A stretch of DNA of 64,000 nt from Bifidobacterium breve. Lineage in GTDB: Bacteria; Actinomycetota; Actinomycetes; Nanopelagicales; Nanopelagicaceae. Both the position numbers and the translations under genes were made by a program. Shown piece after piece: positions 8,972 to 19,043 of this stretch. The notes below the pieces were generated by a model, which made no database searches, was not told the DNA's origin, and worked only from the letters and a program-made list of their open reading frames with translations. Position 1 is the first letter of the stretch; the number at the start of each line of letters is the position of its first letter. Where the stretch lies: the NCBI GenBank assembly GCA_945876865.1, contig CAMCPZ010000003.1, forward strand, positions 1-64,000, read 5' to 3'.

Positions 8972-9648
8972 CGAAAATTTTAGTGGTCGAAGATGAAGCT
9001 TCATTCTCCGATGCCCTGGCATATCTGCTTGGCAAAGAGGGCTTCGAGGTAATTGTTGCTGACACCGGTCCAGGGGCAATCGAACAATTTGATCGTCATG
9101 GTGCAGATTTAGTTCTTCTGGATTTAATGCTTCCAGGATTATCCGGAACTGAAGTATGCCGTCAACTTCGGACTCGCTCCAATGTTCCAATCATTATGCT
9201 AACTGCGAAAGATGCTGAAGTAGATAAGGTTGTTGGGCTTGAATTAGGCGCCGATGATTATGTAACAAAGCCATATTCATCTCGTGAATTAATCGCCAGA
9301 GTGCGGGCAGTTCTTCGCCGCCAAGGTGATGAAGATTCAGTAGTAGATGGGATTCTTGAGGCTGGCCCAGTGCGCATGGATGTTGAGAGACATAAAGTAA
9401 GTATCAATGGCAGCGATGCCGCATTCCCACTCAAAGAATTTGAATTACTTGAATTTCTTGTGCGAAATTCTGGTCGAGTTCTTACCCGCTCGCAATTAAT
9501 TGATCGAGTTTGGGGAAGCGATTACTTTGGCGATACCAAGACTTTAGATGTCCATATCAAACGGTTGCGTGCAAAAATTGAAGTAGATCCGGCAAATCCG
9601 GTATTTATCCAGACTGTGCGTGGACTTGGATATAAGTTCGAAAACTAG
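8968..9648 (+). CDS. regX3: RegX3-like OmpR-family response regulator
   Basis: MTKILVVEDEASFSDALAYLLGKEGF, LLDLMLPGLSG, winged-helix C-terminus DVHIKRLRAKIE...VRGLGYKFE. Confidence 0.92.
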   Translation: MTKILVVEDEASFSDALAYLLGKEGFEVIVADTGPGAIEQFDRHGADLVLLDLMLPGLSGTEVCRQLRTRSNVPIIMLTAKDAEVDKVVGLELGADDYVTKPYSSRELIARVRAVLRRQGDEDSVVDGILEAGPVRMDVERHKVSINGSDAAFPLKEFELLEFLVRNSGRVLTRSQLIDRVWGSDYFGDTKTLDVHIKRLRAKIEVDPANPVFIQTVRGLGYKFEN

Positions 9649-10142
9649 TTTTCCATGATTTCTAGATTACCAACATTTACAAACTCATCAGCCTTCGCTC
9701 GAACCAAGGCAGATAGTTTCATCGGTCCAGAGTTAGCAAAAGAAACTTCTAATTCGACACGATCACTAGTTCGGGCATTTAATCCAGGGAATCTGGCTGA
9801 AGAATTTTTTGAATCGCCTTCAAAAATTGCTGGACCAGATGGCTCATCTAAAGTTGAAACTGAAATTTCACCAAGGACTCCATTTGCAGTAATTGAAGTA
9901 ATTGCATCTGGCTCTTCTCCAGAATTTACAAAAGTTCCAACTAATACAGCTGATCCATCTTCTTGATTTACGAGAAGAACATTTAGCGCCTTGATTGAAC
10001 CTGACATCCCTTCAACGCCATCAGTCACTTGCCTCAAATTACGAGTCATGGCATCTGGGCCAGCGGCACAACCCGTTAAAGCAAGTATTAAAAGGGCCCC
10101 AAAGAGGGCGGATATGGCTGATTTCAGGTTTTTCTTACGCAT
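9645..10142 (-). CDS. LpqE-like lipoprotein
   Basis: Signal peptide with lipobox LTGC; adjacent to carD as lpqE is in Mycobacterium. Confidence 0.65.
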   Translation of the reverse strand: MRKKNLKSAISALFGALLILALTGCAAGPDAMTRNLRQVTDGVEGMSGSIKALNVLLVNQEDGSAVLVGTFVNSGEEPDAITSITANGVLGEISVSTLDEPSGPAIFEGDSKNSSARFPGLNARTSDRVELEVSFANSGPMKLSALVRAKADEFVNVGNLEIMEN

Positions 10143-10183
10143 GAGCGAATGGTATCCTTGGCCTCTATCGAAAGGCCAAATTA

Positions 10184-10666
10184 ATGACTTTTAAGGTCGG
10201 CGAAACCGTTGTATATCCCCATCACGGAGCGGCTCTCATTGAAGCAATTGAGACCCGGACCATTAAAGGCGAAGAGAAAATCTATTTGGTTCTAAAGGTT
10301 GCCCAAGGCGACCTAACAGTTCGAGTCCCAGCAGAAAACGTTGATTTAGTTGGCGTTCGCGATGTGGTCGACTCAGCTGGTCTTGATCGAGTTTTCAATG
10401 TTCTGCGTCAGCCATATACCGAAGAGCCAACAAACTGGTCCCGTCGCTATAAGGCCAATGTCGAGAAGCTGGCATCTGGCGATGTGATTAAGGTTGCAGA
10501 AGTTGTTCGCGATCTTTACCGCCGCGATCTAGACCGTGGTCTATCTGCTGGCGAGAAGCGAATGCTCTCTAAGGCAAAGCAAATTTTGGTATCTGAACTC
10601 GCACTTGCCGAGCGCACAGATGAAGAGAAGGCCGGCGTGATGCTAGATGAGGTCTTAGCTTCCTAA
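10184..10666 (+). CDS. carD: CarD family RNA polymerase-binding regulator
   Basis: [54 protein letters not shown]-terminal basic helix. Confidence 0.95.
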   Translation: MTFKVGETVVYPHHGAALIEAIETRTIKGEEKIYLVLKVAQGDLTVRVPAENVDLVGVRDVVDSAGLDRVFNVLRQPYTEEPTNWSRRYKANVEKLASGDVIKVAEVVRDLYRRDLDRGLSAGEKRMLSKAKQILVSELALAERTDEEKAGVMLDEVLAS

Positions 10667-10667
10667 C

Positions 10668-11816
10668 GTGCTTCCTAAAGTCGCTTTACTGATCCCTGCC
10701 GCTGGCAGCGGTGAAAGATTTGGCGCACCAATTCCAAAAGCACTTGTCCAATTAAAAGGGCGAACCCTTATTGAACATGCACTTTTAAATCTAGGGCCAG
10801 TTGCAACCCAAATTATTGTTGCAGCCCCGGCAGGATATGAAGATAAGTTTCGAGAAATTTTGGGCGATGCCGTAACTGTTGTTACTGGCGGATCGACTCG
10901 AACTAAGAGTGTAAAAATCGCGTTAGAAAGTATCGCGCCAGATATCGAATTTGTTTTAGTTCATGATGCAGCAAGACCACTTGCTTCTAGCGAACTTGGG
11001 CAGAGAATTATTGAGGCGCTCGCAGCTGGCGATGTTGCAGTTATTCCTGCGCTGGCAGTAAATGACACAATCAAAGAGGTTGATGCTGCGAACTATGTGG
11101 TTTCAACCCCAAATCGCGAACGGCTTCGCGCAGTGCAGACACCACAAGGTTTTGCGCGTGAAACATTGGTTAAGGCGCATATGCAGAATATTGAGGCCAC
11201 CGATGACGGCGCCTTGGTTGAAGCGATGCGTGGCAAAGTTAAGTTAATCGAAGGTGAAAACCGCGCACTAAAAATTACTAATCCAGAAGATCTTGCAACT
11301 GCTTTGAAATATTTAATTCCAGCAAGGGCAAGTGACATCCGCACCGGTGTCGGTGTAGATGCACATGCTTTCTCTGAAGATAAAAACCGCCAGCTCTGGT
11401 TGGCCGGACTGCTCTGGGAAAATGAAATCGGTGTTGATGGACATTCAGATGGCGATGTTGCGGCACATGCAATTTGCGATGCGCTATTTGCTGCAGCAAA
11501 TATTGGTGATTTAGGTTCTAACTTTGGAACTTCAAAACCAGAATATGCCGGAGCATCAGGTGAAAAATTATTAGGTGAAGCCTTTAACTTAGTTTCTAAA
11601 GCTGGATTTGAAATCCAGAATGTTGCGGTTCAGATTGTTGGAAACCGGCCAAAGATTGGCCCACGTCGTATCGATGCGATTGCAAAGATTTCGAAGGCGC
11701 TTGGTGGTTCTCAAGTATCAGTTTCTGCGACAACAACCGATGGCCTTGGCTTAACCGGCGAAGGTAAAGGCATTGGCGCGATTGCAACAGCTTTAATAGT
11801 TCGCAGTGGAAGCTAG
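10668..11816 (+). CDS. ispDF: Bifunctional IspD/IspF
   Basis: Isp[24 protein letters not shown]; Isp[10 protein letters not shown]...[33 protein letters not shown]. Confidence 0.93.
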   Translation: MLPKVALLIPAAGSGERFGAPIPKALVQLKGRTLIEHALLNLGPVATQIIVAAPAGYEDKFREILGDAVTVVTGGSTRTKSVKIALESIAPDIEFVLVHDAARPLASSELGQRIIEALAAGDVAVIPALAVNDTIKEVDAANYVVSTPNRERLRAVQTPQGFARETLVKAHMQNIEATDDGALVEAMRGKVKLIEGENRALKITNPEDLATALKYLIPARASDIRTGVGVDAHAFSEDKNRQLWLAGLLWENEIGVDGHSDGDVAAHAICDALFAAANIGDLGSNFGTSKPEYAGASGEKLLGEAFNLVSKAGFEIQNVAVQIVGNRPKIGPRRIDAIAKISKALGGSQVSVSATTTDGLGLTGEGKGIGAIATALIVRSGS

Positions 11817-11825
11817 AATTTGACG

Positions 11826-13223
11826 ATGTCCAAGATAAATAGCGATCTCAATTTATATAACACTGCTGATCGTGCGGTCTCAAAATTTGTTCCGTTAAAT
11901 CCTGGAAAAGTTGGTATTTATCTCTGTGGTGCAACTGTGCAAGCACCCCCACACATTGGACACATTAGATCCGGTGTTAACTTTGATATTTTGCGGCGTT
12001 GGTTAACTGCAATTGGTTATGACGTAACTTTTGTCCGAAACGTTACTGATATCGATGACAAGATCCTGCATAAAGCAGTTCATGAAGAGATTCCTTGGTG
12101 GGCTGTTGCTATGAAGTACGAGCGAGCATTTACTGATGCTTATGCTGCACTAAATGTTCTACCACCTAGTTATGAACCAAGAGCAACTGGGCATATCACG
12201 CAGATGATTCAACTTATGGAGAAGCTGATTGCCAATGGCAGCGCTTATGCGCCAGGCAATGGTGATGTTTATCTAGAGGTACGAAAATTAAAGTCTTATC
12301 TAACTCTTTCAAATCAGAAGCTCGATGATCTGCAATCAGCGGATGATGCAGATTTAACTTACAAAAAAGATCCGCGCGACTTTGCACTTTGGAAAGCAGC
12401 AAAACCAGGAGATCCATCTTGGCCAACACCTTGGGGCGATGGCCGACCAGGTTGGCACTTGGAATGTTCGGCGATGGCACATGCGTACTTAGGCGAAGCC
12501 TTTGATATTCATGGCGGCGGCTTAGATTTAATTTTTCCGCATCACGAGAATGAAATAGCACAGTCCGAATCTGCCGGTTGGGCCTTTGCAAAAATCTGGA
12601 TGCACAACGCTTGGGTTACAACTTCTGGCGAGAAGATGAGTAAGTCACTTGGAAACTCACTTCAAGTCATGGAAATTTTAAAGAAGGTTCGTGGAATTGA
12701 ATTACGTTGGTATTTAGGAAGCGCTCATTACCGTTCAATGTTGGAATTTTCATTTGAAGCACTTGAAGAATCATCGGTAAATTTCCGCAGGATTGAAGGC
12801 TTTTTGCAGCGAGCCAAAGAAATCCTAAAGGCAGATATCGAACCTAGTATTTCTAGCCAATTTGCTACAGCAATGAATAATGATTTAGCAGTGCCACAAG
12901 CACTTGCCGATATCTCTGAACTTGTAAGAATTGGTAATACCGCAATCACTGAAAATGATTTAACTGCTCTTGCAAAGAGTGCCAGCGAAGTTCGTGGCGC
13001 CCTAGGAATCTTGGGCTGCGATCCATTTGATCCAATTTTTGCTAGTTCAAATAGCGCAAAGAGTGAAGTATTAGATGGTCTAATTTCACTGGCTCTTGAG
13101 CAACGAAATGCGGCTCGGGCACGTAAAGATTTTGCAGCAAGTGATGCAATTAGAGATTCACTTACCGCACTTGGAATTACCATCGAAGATACCCCAACCG
13201 GCTCGCGCTGGACCGTAAACTAA
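11826..13223 (+). CDS. cysS: Cysteinyl-tRNA synthetase
   Basis: [55 protein letters not shown]. Confidence 0.95.
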   Translation: MSKINSDLNLYNTADRAVSKFVPLNPGKVGIYLCGATVQAPPHIGHIRSGVNFDILRRWLTAIGYDVTFVRNVTDIDDKILHKAVHEEIPWWAVAMKYERAFTDAYAALNVLPPSYEPRATGHITQMIQLMEKLIANGSAYAPGNGDVYLEVRKLKSYLTLSNQKLDDLQSADDADLTYKKDPRDFALWKAAKPGDPSWPTPWGDGRPGWHLECSAMAHAYLGEAFDIHGGGLDLIFPHHENEIAQSESAGWAFAKIWMHNAWVTTSGEKMSKSLGNSLQVMEILKKVRGIELRWYLGSAHYRSMLEFSFEALEESSVNFRRIEGFLQRAKEILKADIEPSISSQFATAMNNDLAVPQALADISELVRIGNTAITENDLTALAKSASEVRGALGILGCDPFDPIFASSNSAKSEVLDGLISLALEQRNAARARKDFAASDAIRDSLTALGITIEDTPTGSRWTVN

Positions 13224-13241
13224 AAGAGAAACGAAATTAAA

Positions 13242-14066
13242 ATGCGCCCCGGAAAAAAACGTCGTGAAGCTGCAGTTGCACCATCTCGTAGACCTACAAA
13301 CCGAAAGCCAGAATCACGTTTAGAGACTCGTGCAAACAGCGATGCAGTTGCTGGTCGCAACAGTGTTGTCGAAGCGCTTCGTGCCAAGATTCCTGCGAAG
13401 GAATTGTTGATAGCAGAGCGTGCTGAAATCGATGAACGCATGACTGAAGCACTTAGGCTGGCTAAGAATCAGGATTTAGGAATTAAAGAAGTTCCACGTG
13501 GCCAACTAGATGGTGTCACTGGCACAACAAATCATCAGGGCATCGCGCTAATTATCAAACCATTTCAATATAAAGATTTCGAAGCAGTTCTGCTAAGTGC
13601 AACAAAGCCTGGTCTGCTAATTGGATTAGATGGTGTTACTGATCCACATAACCTTGGCGCAATTGTTCGAAGCGCCGCCGCATTCGGTGCACACGGAGTC
13701 ATAATTCCGGAACGACGCAATGCTGCAATGACTGGTTCAGCTTGGAAATCATCAGCTGGCGCCGCTGCAAGACTTCCGATTTCGCAGGTAACAAATATGG
13801 TCAGATCAATAGAAGATGCGAAAAAGGCTGGTTTCTTCGTTGTTGGTCTTGATGCCGAAGGTCAAGAATCACTTCCTGGATTTTCACTAGCAACTGAATC
13901 GGTTTACTTAATTGTTGGCAGTGAAGGTAAAGGTTTGTCTCGCTTAGTAAAAGAGAAATGTGATCTTATTCTTTCAATCCCAATGCAATCTGATGTTGAA
14001 TCCTTAAATGCCAGTGTTGCTACTGCGATTGTTATGTATTGGATTGCCGAGAAGCGGGCAAAGTAA
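13242..14066 (+). CDS. rlmB: 23S rRNA (guanosine-2'-O-)-methyltransferase RlmB-like (SpoU)
   Basis: GLDGVTDPHNLGAIVRSAAAFG, VGSEGKGLSRLVKEKCD, SLNASVATAIVMYWI. Confidence 0.9.
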   Translation: MRPGKKRREAAVAPSRRPTNRKPESRLETRANSDAVAGRNSVVEALRAKIPAKELLIAERAEIDERMTEALRLAKNQDLGIKEVPRGQLDGVTGTTNHQGIALIIKPFQYKDFEAVLLSATKPGLLIGLDGVTDPHNLGAIVRSAAAFGAHGVIIPERRNAAMTGSAWKSSAGAAARLPISQVTNMVRSIEDAKKAGFFVVGLDAEGQESLPGFSLATESVYLIVGSEGKGLSRLVKEKCDLILSIPMQSDVESLNASVATAIVMYWIAEKRAK

Positions 14067-14068
14067 CC

Positions 14069-14845
14069 ATGACAGCGTTCACAAGATTTATCGCACTCGG
14101 AGATTCAATGACCGAGGGCATGTGTGATGAAATAGTTGATGGAAAATACCGAGGCTGGGCAGATCGAACCGCAGATACGCTCGCTAAAGCTAATCCAGAT
14201 TTTACTTATATTAATTTAGCTATTCGCGGAAAATTGCTCAACCAAGTTATTGATGATCAGATTCCTGCCGCGGTTACCCACATAACAGGCCCAGAAACTT
14301 TGGTCTCATTTCACGCTGGTGCAAATGATGTGTTGCGCCCCAACTATCAAGCAGATGCCGCATTTGCTAAGTATGAAAAAGGTATAAGCGAGTTAGCTAA
14401 AACACAAGCAACGGTAATTGTTTTTACTGTAGTTGACCGAGTTGAAGGAAATGGCAAGACTGCTCAGCTTTGGCACGAAAGATTTAGCGCATTCAATGTA
14501 AATGTTCGTGACGTAGCAAAAAAATATGGGGCGATTATTATTGAAGCGGATGATGCAAAATGGTTGGCAGATTTGCGCTTTCTTGCAAAAGACCGGTTGC
14601 ACCTAAATTCTGATGGTCACTGGCGCCTATCACAAGCTGTGTTAGAGAAACTTGGCAAAGATTTTGATCCCAACTGGAAAATTCCACTTGCACCAGCACG
14701 CAAGAAATCCTGGGTTAGAAAAAATAGCGAAAATCTATTTTGGATTATTTCCTTTGTGATTCCTTGGATCTGGCGACGGATTCGCGGCCGCTCTTCTGGA
14801 GATGGCCGAAGTGCAAAATATGAGACACCAGTCAGCTGGAAGTAG
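14069..14845 (+). CDS. SGNH/GDSL hydrolase with hydrophobic C-terminal tail
   Basis: ALGDSMTEGMCDE, GANDVLRPNY, DRLHLNSDGH; C-terminal NLFWIISFVIPWIWRRIRGR. Confidence 0.8.
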   Translation: MTAFTRFIALGDSMTEGMCDEIVDGKYRGWADRTADTLAKANPDFTYINLAIRGKLLNQVIDDQIPAAVTHITGPETLVSFHAGANDVLRPNYQADAAFAKYEKGISELAKTQATVIVFTVVDRVEGNGKTAQLWHERFSAFNVNVRDVAKKYGAIIIEADDAKWLADLRFLAKDRLHLNSDGHWRLSQAVLEKLGKDFDPNWKIPLAPARKKSWVRKNSENLFWIISFVIPWIWRRIRGRSSGDGRSAKYETPVSWK

Positions 14846-14851
14846 CCTTAT

Positions 14852-15871
14852 TTAACGCTTTTCAGGTGCCAAAATTTGTTGCAGCAGGCCAATGTTTTCA
14901 ACACATTTTCCAGCGCCATTAACAACAGAGTAAAGCGGATCTTCAGCAACTCGCACCGGCATTCCGGTCTCCTTAGTTAAACGTTCGCACAAACCTTTGA
15001 GCAAGGCGCCACCGCCAGCAAGCACAATTCCAGTGCGAGATAAATCAGCAACAAGATCTGGTGGAGTTTCATCTAGCGTCGCTTTAATTGCAGCAATTAT
15101 TTTTAGAAGTTGATCTTCAATAGCACTGCGGATTTCTTCAGGTGAAACCATAAGATCCTTTGGCAATCCTGATACTAAATCTCGACCGCGAATACGCGCA
15201 GCACTTTCACCGCTTAATTTGGCTGCTGATCCAATTGCCATCTTTACTTCTTCAGCGGTCCGCTCACCAATCATTAAGTTATAAGCACTCTTAATGTAAT
15301 TAACAATCGCAGCATCAAAAGCATCACCACCGACTCGAACAGATCTTGAAGTTACGATTCCACCCAGTGAAATTACCGCAACATCTGTTGTCCCACCGCC
15401 AATATCAACAATCATCGAACCGATTGGTTCCTGAATCGGAAGTCCGGCACCTATAGCCGCTGCCATCGGTTCTTCCATTATGTAAACTTTTTTTGCACCA
15501 GCAGCATAGGCTGCATCTTTAATTGCTCGATGTTCAACCGATGTCACAACTGGTGGAACTGCAACGACAACAATAGGTTTTGTTAAGAGTCTTTTAACTC
15601 CGACCTTTGCCATAAACATTCGCAACATTTTTTGTGCGGTTTCAAAATCTGCTACCACTCCATCTTTAAGTGGCTTAATCGAAACTATATGTGCAGGTGT
15701 TCGGCCAACCATTTTTCTGGCTTCATGGCCGACTGAGAGAATTTCTCCGGTATCAGTATTTATACAAACAATGCTCGGTTCATTTAGAACAATTCCACCA
15801 TTTGATTGGTAAATAACTGTGTTTGCAGTTCCAATGTCAATGGCGAGATTGCGACCAAATGGATTTTGCAT
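14852..15871 (-). CDS. mreB: MreB-like rod-shape actin homologue
   Basis: NLAIDIGTANTVIY, VAVPPVVTSVEHRAIKDAA, MIVDIGGGTTDVAVISLGG, GIVLAGGGALLKGL. Confidence 0.92.
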   Translation of the reverse strand: MQNPFGRNLAIDIGTANTVIYQSNGGIVLNEPSIVCINTDTGEILSVGHEARKMVGRTPAHIVSIKPLKDGVVADFETAQKMLRMFMAKVGVKRLLTKPIVVVAVPPVVTSVEHRAIKDAAYAAGAKKVYIMEEPMAAAIGAGLPIQEPIGSMIVDIGGGTTDVAVISLGGIVTSRSVRVGGDAFDAAIVNYIKSAYNLMIGERTAEEVKMAIGSAAKLSGESAARIRGRDLVSGLPKDLMVSPEEIRSAIEDQLLKIIAAIKATLDETPPDLVADLSRTGIVLAGGGALLKGLCERLTKETGMPVRVAEDPLYSVVNGAGKCVENIGLLQQILAPEKR

Positions 15872-15994
15872 TTATCGAACCTCGCCATCAACTGCGTATC
15901 TAGGGGAGTCCGACTTTAGACTCAACCTGGCTTTCAACGTAAGGTCAGATTGGGTGAATAACGGGGTGGCATTGTGCTGGTTCATTCGTGCTCT

Positions 15995-16023
15995 GATTAC
16001 CTCCCGATTACCTCCCGTTCATA
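15995..16023 (+). promoter_or_regulatory. Tandem 11-bp repeat / possible PHO-box-like element before ppk
   Basis: GATTACC-tccc-GATTACC-tccc-GTTCATA, with a perfect 11-bp duplication at 15995-16016. Confidence 0.4.
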
Positions 16024-16044
16024 CATCTAGGGGAGAATTGGAAT

Positions 16045-18138
16045 ATGGCTTCCCAGGTCCATCAAATTGATGTGAGTAATCCAAGAGAGATTTTGGTAGA
16101 CCGCGAACTTAGTTGGTTGGCTTTTAACCAGCGAGTTCTGGAATTAGCCGAAGATAAATCAACTCCACTTTTGGAGCGCTGCCGATTCTTGGCAATCTTC
16201 TCCTCAAATCTAGATGACTTTTACATGATCCGTGTAGCTTCACTGAAGAACAAATTAGAATCTGGAATTGCAAAGGCAAATACTGCGGGATTTACGCCAA
16301 CTGAATTGATGAAAGAACTTTCAATTAAAACCGAAGAGTTGATATCTCGAAAGAGTAAATGTTTTCACGAAGATGTTCACCTTAAACTTTCTAAAGAGGG
16401 AATAAATATCGTCCGCTGGGATGAGTTAAATTCAAAAGAGCGCGAGCTTGCAACCGATATTTTTCATAAACAGATTTTTCCGGTTCTGACACCGCTTGCA
16501 ATCGATCCTTCACACCCATTTCCTTATATTTCTGGGCTCTCCCTTAATCTCGCTGTGATTGTAAAAAACCCTGAGACTGGGGTCGAACTCTTTGCTCGGG
16601 TAAAGGTCCCATCAAACTTAGCAAGATTTGTAGTTACATCAACTGACGATGACCGTAGATACATTCCTTTGGAGCAGGTAATTACGGCAAATATTGCCGA
16701 ACTTTTTCCGGGCATGGAAATTTCAAATGTTTACACCTTTAGAATTACTAGAAATGCCGATCTAGAACTTGAGGAAGAAGAGTCTGAAGATTTGCTCGCA
16801 AGTATGGAGCAAGAGTTGCTGCGCAGAAAGTTTGGGCCACCAGTCCGACTTGAGGTTGGGTCGGGCATGGATGACGAACTTTTAGAAACTTTAAAAGAAG
16901 AGTTGAAGATAAAAGATGAGGATATAAGTAAATATCCAGAGCCACTTGATTTGACTGGGCTAAATCAGATTGCAGATATTGATCGACCTGATTTGAAGTT
17001 TGAAGCATTCAGAAGTCAAGTAGCTTGGGATTTGCGTGATGTAGAACCAGATTCAACCGAAGCCTTCTTTGAAGCAATAAAACGCCGCGAAATAATCCTG
17101 CATCATCCATATGAATCCTTTAGCTCTTCGGTTGTGCGATTTATCGAATCTGCGGCTACCGATCCGCATGTTCTTGCGATAAAACAAACTTTGTATCGAA
17201 CATCTGGAGATTCACCGATTGTTGAAGCGCTGATTGAAGCGGCAGAAGCCGGAAAACAGGTATTGGCAGTAATCGAAATTCGAGCCCGCTTTGATGAACA
17301 GGCGAATGTTCGCTGGGCCCGCAAGCTCGAAGATGCTGGTGTGCATGTTGTTTATGGCCTCGTTGGATTTAAAACCCATGCAAAGTTATCGCTCGTAGTT
17401 AGACAAGAGTCTGGCGCAATCAGGCGGTATGTCCATATGGGAACTGGAAATTACAATCCAAAGACCGCACGGATGTATGAAGACTTTGGAATTTTAAGTG
17501 CCGACCCAGTTCTTGGAGATGATGTAAATAAACTCTTTAATCAACTTTCAGGTTTTGCACCACAGACCTCATTTGAAAGGCTATTGGTTGCACCGCGAAC
17601 ACTGCGTTCGGGATTACTGGAAAAGATTCAAAGAGAGATTGACAATAAGAACGCTGGCAAACCTGCCTTAATTAGAATGAAGTTAAATTCGATTTTAGAT
17701 GAAGAGTTTGTTGATCTTCTTTATAAAGCCTCTGCCGCTGGTGTCCAAGTGGAACTCGTGGTTCGTGGAATTTGTGCAATCAGAGGCGGAGTTCCTGGGT
17801 TATCAGAGAACATTCGAGTGATTTCAGTCCTTGGGAGATTCCTAGAGCATTCCAGAATTTTTCACTTCGCTAATGACGGTGAAAATGAACTATGGCTTGG
17901 TAGCGCTGATTTGATGCACCGAAATCTAGATCGCCGCGTTGAAAGCATGGTCATGATTAAACAGACCGACCACAAACGGATGTTATTGCGAGCACTAGAT
18001 AGTTATTTAGCACCGACAACGGCGCACTGGAGTATGAATATTGCCGGCACTTGGGATCGGATAACTAAAGATTCAAATGGCACGGATTTAACTGACTTGC
18101 ATCAGCAAGTTATTAATTGGTATCGAGCCAGAGGATGA
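16045..18138 (+). CDS. ppk1: Polyphosphate kinase 1
   Basis: RELSWLAFNQRVLELAED, SNLDDFYMIRVASL, TLYRTSGDSPIVEALIEAAEAGKQV, HMGTGNYNPKTARMYEDFG, SADLMHRNLDRRVE. Confidence 0.96.
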   Translation: MASQVHQIDVSNPREILVDRELSWLAFNQRVLELAEDKSTPLLERCRFLAIFSSNLDDFYMIRVASLKNKLESGIAKANTAGFTPTELMKELSIKTEELISRKSKCFHEDVHLKLSKEGINIVRWDELNSKERELATDIFHKQIFPVLTPLAIDPSHPFPYISGLSLNLAVIVKNPETGVELFARVKVPSNLARFVVTSTDDDRRYIPLEQVITANIAELFPGMEISNVYTFRITRNADLELEEEESEDLLASMEQELLRRKFGPPVRLEVGSGMDDELLETLKEELKIKDEDISKYPEPLDLTGLNQIADIDRPDLKFEAFRSQVAWDLRDVEPDSTEAFFEAIKRREIILHHPYESFSSSVVRFIESAATDPHVLAIKQTLYRTSGDSPIVEALIEAAEAGKQVLAVIEIRARFDEQANVRWARKLEDAGVHVVYGLVGFKTHAKLSLVVRQESGAIRRYVHMGTGNYNPKTARMYEDFGILSADPVLGDDVNKLFNQLSGFAPQTSFERLLVAPRTLRSGLLEKIQREIDNKNAGKPALIRMKLNSILDEEFVDLLYKASAAGVQVELVVRGICAIRGGVPGLSENIRVISVLGRFLEHSRIFHFANDGENELWLGSADLMHRNLDRRVESMVMIKQTDHKRMLLRALDSYLAPTTAHWSMNIAGTWDRITKDSNGTDLTDLHQQVINWYRARG

Positions 18139-19037
18139 ATGAATTGATAATTGCAGCCGGCGGAGTTGTTTGGCGTGAAGGCAAGGATTCAAAAATCGAA
18201 TTAGCAATTATCCATAGACCTAAATATGACGACTGGACCTTTCCGAAAGGAAAGTTGGATATCGGTGAAGAGCTTATCTCTGGCGCATATCGCGAAATTT
18301 TAGAAGAGACTGGTTTGGATATTGAACTTGGTCCATTTCTGGGCGCCGTTGAGTATGAATCTTTTGGAGAAGCAAAGCACGTTTCATATTGGGCAGCGAA
18401 AGTACTTTCTAGTTCAAAGGAATTTCATCCAAATAATGAAGCAGATCTGTTGGAGTGGCACGAAGTTGATTCTGCTCGTCAGAAGTTAACGCGTGACACC
18501 GATAGAGAAATCCTTGAAGTATTTATTGAATCTCCTTATCAAGCAAGCAAGTTAATTATGCTGAGACATGCAAAAGCACTGGCTCGCGCTGAATGGCAGA
18601 GCGGAGATGAAGATCGACCGCTAGATAATTTAGGTCAACTTCAGGCTAAGCGAATGCATGCGGTGTATCAGGTCTTTGGAATTTCACAGATACATACATC
18701 CGATGCGGTTCGTTGTTATGACACCGTAATTGGGTTAACTAATGCGCTAAAAATTGAACCAGTTGTAACGAGCAAATTGAGTGAATATACATATGAGAAA
18801 AATAGAGATAAGTCACTTGATTACGCGCTAGAGCTTGCAGAGATAACACGCACTACAGGCGAAACAATTCTTCTTTGTAGCCACAATCCAGTTCTGCCTC
18901 GAATGCTAGAGCGGGTCGCGAAGAAAACTGCTGTGAAATTACCAGGGTATAAATTGAAGCCTGGTGATGCCTGGGTAGTATTTCTTGGAAAGAATAAGTG
19001 TTTACAGATTGATTTTGTTCCGGCGCCTTCTATTTAG
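18135..19037 (+). CDS. NUDIX hydrolase fused to histidine phosphatase (MutT1-like)
   Basis: N-terminal Nudix box GELISGAYREILEETGLDIE context, C-terminal LIMLRHAKALARAEW; next to ppk as in Mycobacterium. Confidence 0.85.
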   Translation: MNELIIAAGGVVWREGKDSKIELAIIHRPKYDDWTFPKGKLDIGEELISGAYREILEETGLDIELGPFLGAVEYESFGEAKHVSYWAAKVLSSSKEFHPNNEADLLEWHEVDSARQKLTRDTDREILEVFIESPYQASKLIMLRHAKALARAEWQSGDEDRPLDNLGQLQAKRMHAVYQVFGISQIHTSDAVRCYDTVIGLTNALKIEPVVTSKLSEYTYEKNRDKSLDYALELAEITRTTGETILLCSHNPVLPRMLERVAKKTAVKLPGYKLKPGDAWVVFLGKNKCLQIDFVPAPSI

Positions 19038-19043
19038 TGCAGT

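Noticed and set aside
10158-10179. TTGGCC-N10-GGCCAA inverted repeat in the carD 5' region as a riboswitch
   Set aside because: Only a 6-bp stem with a 10-nt loop; insufficient structure to claim a regulatory RNA.
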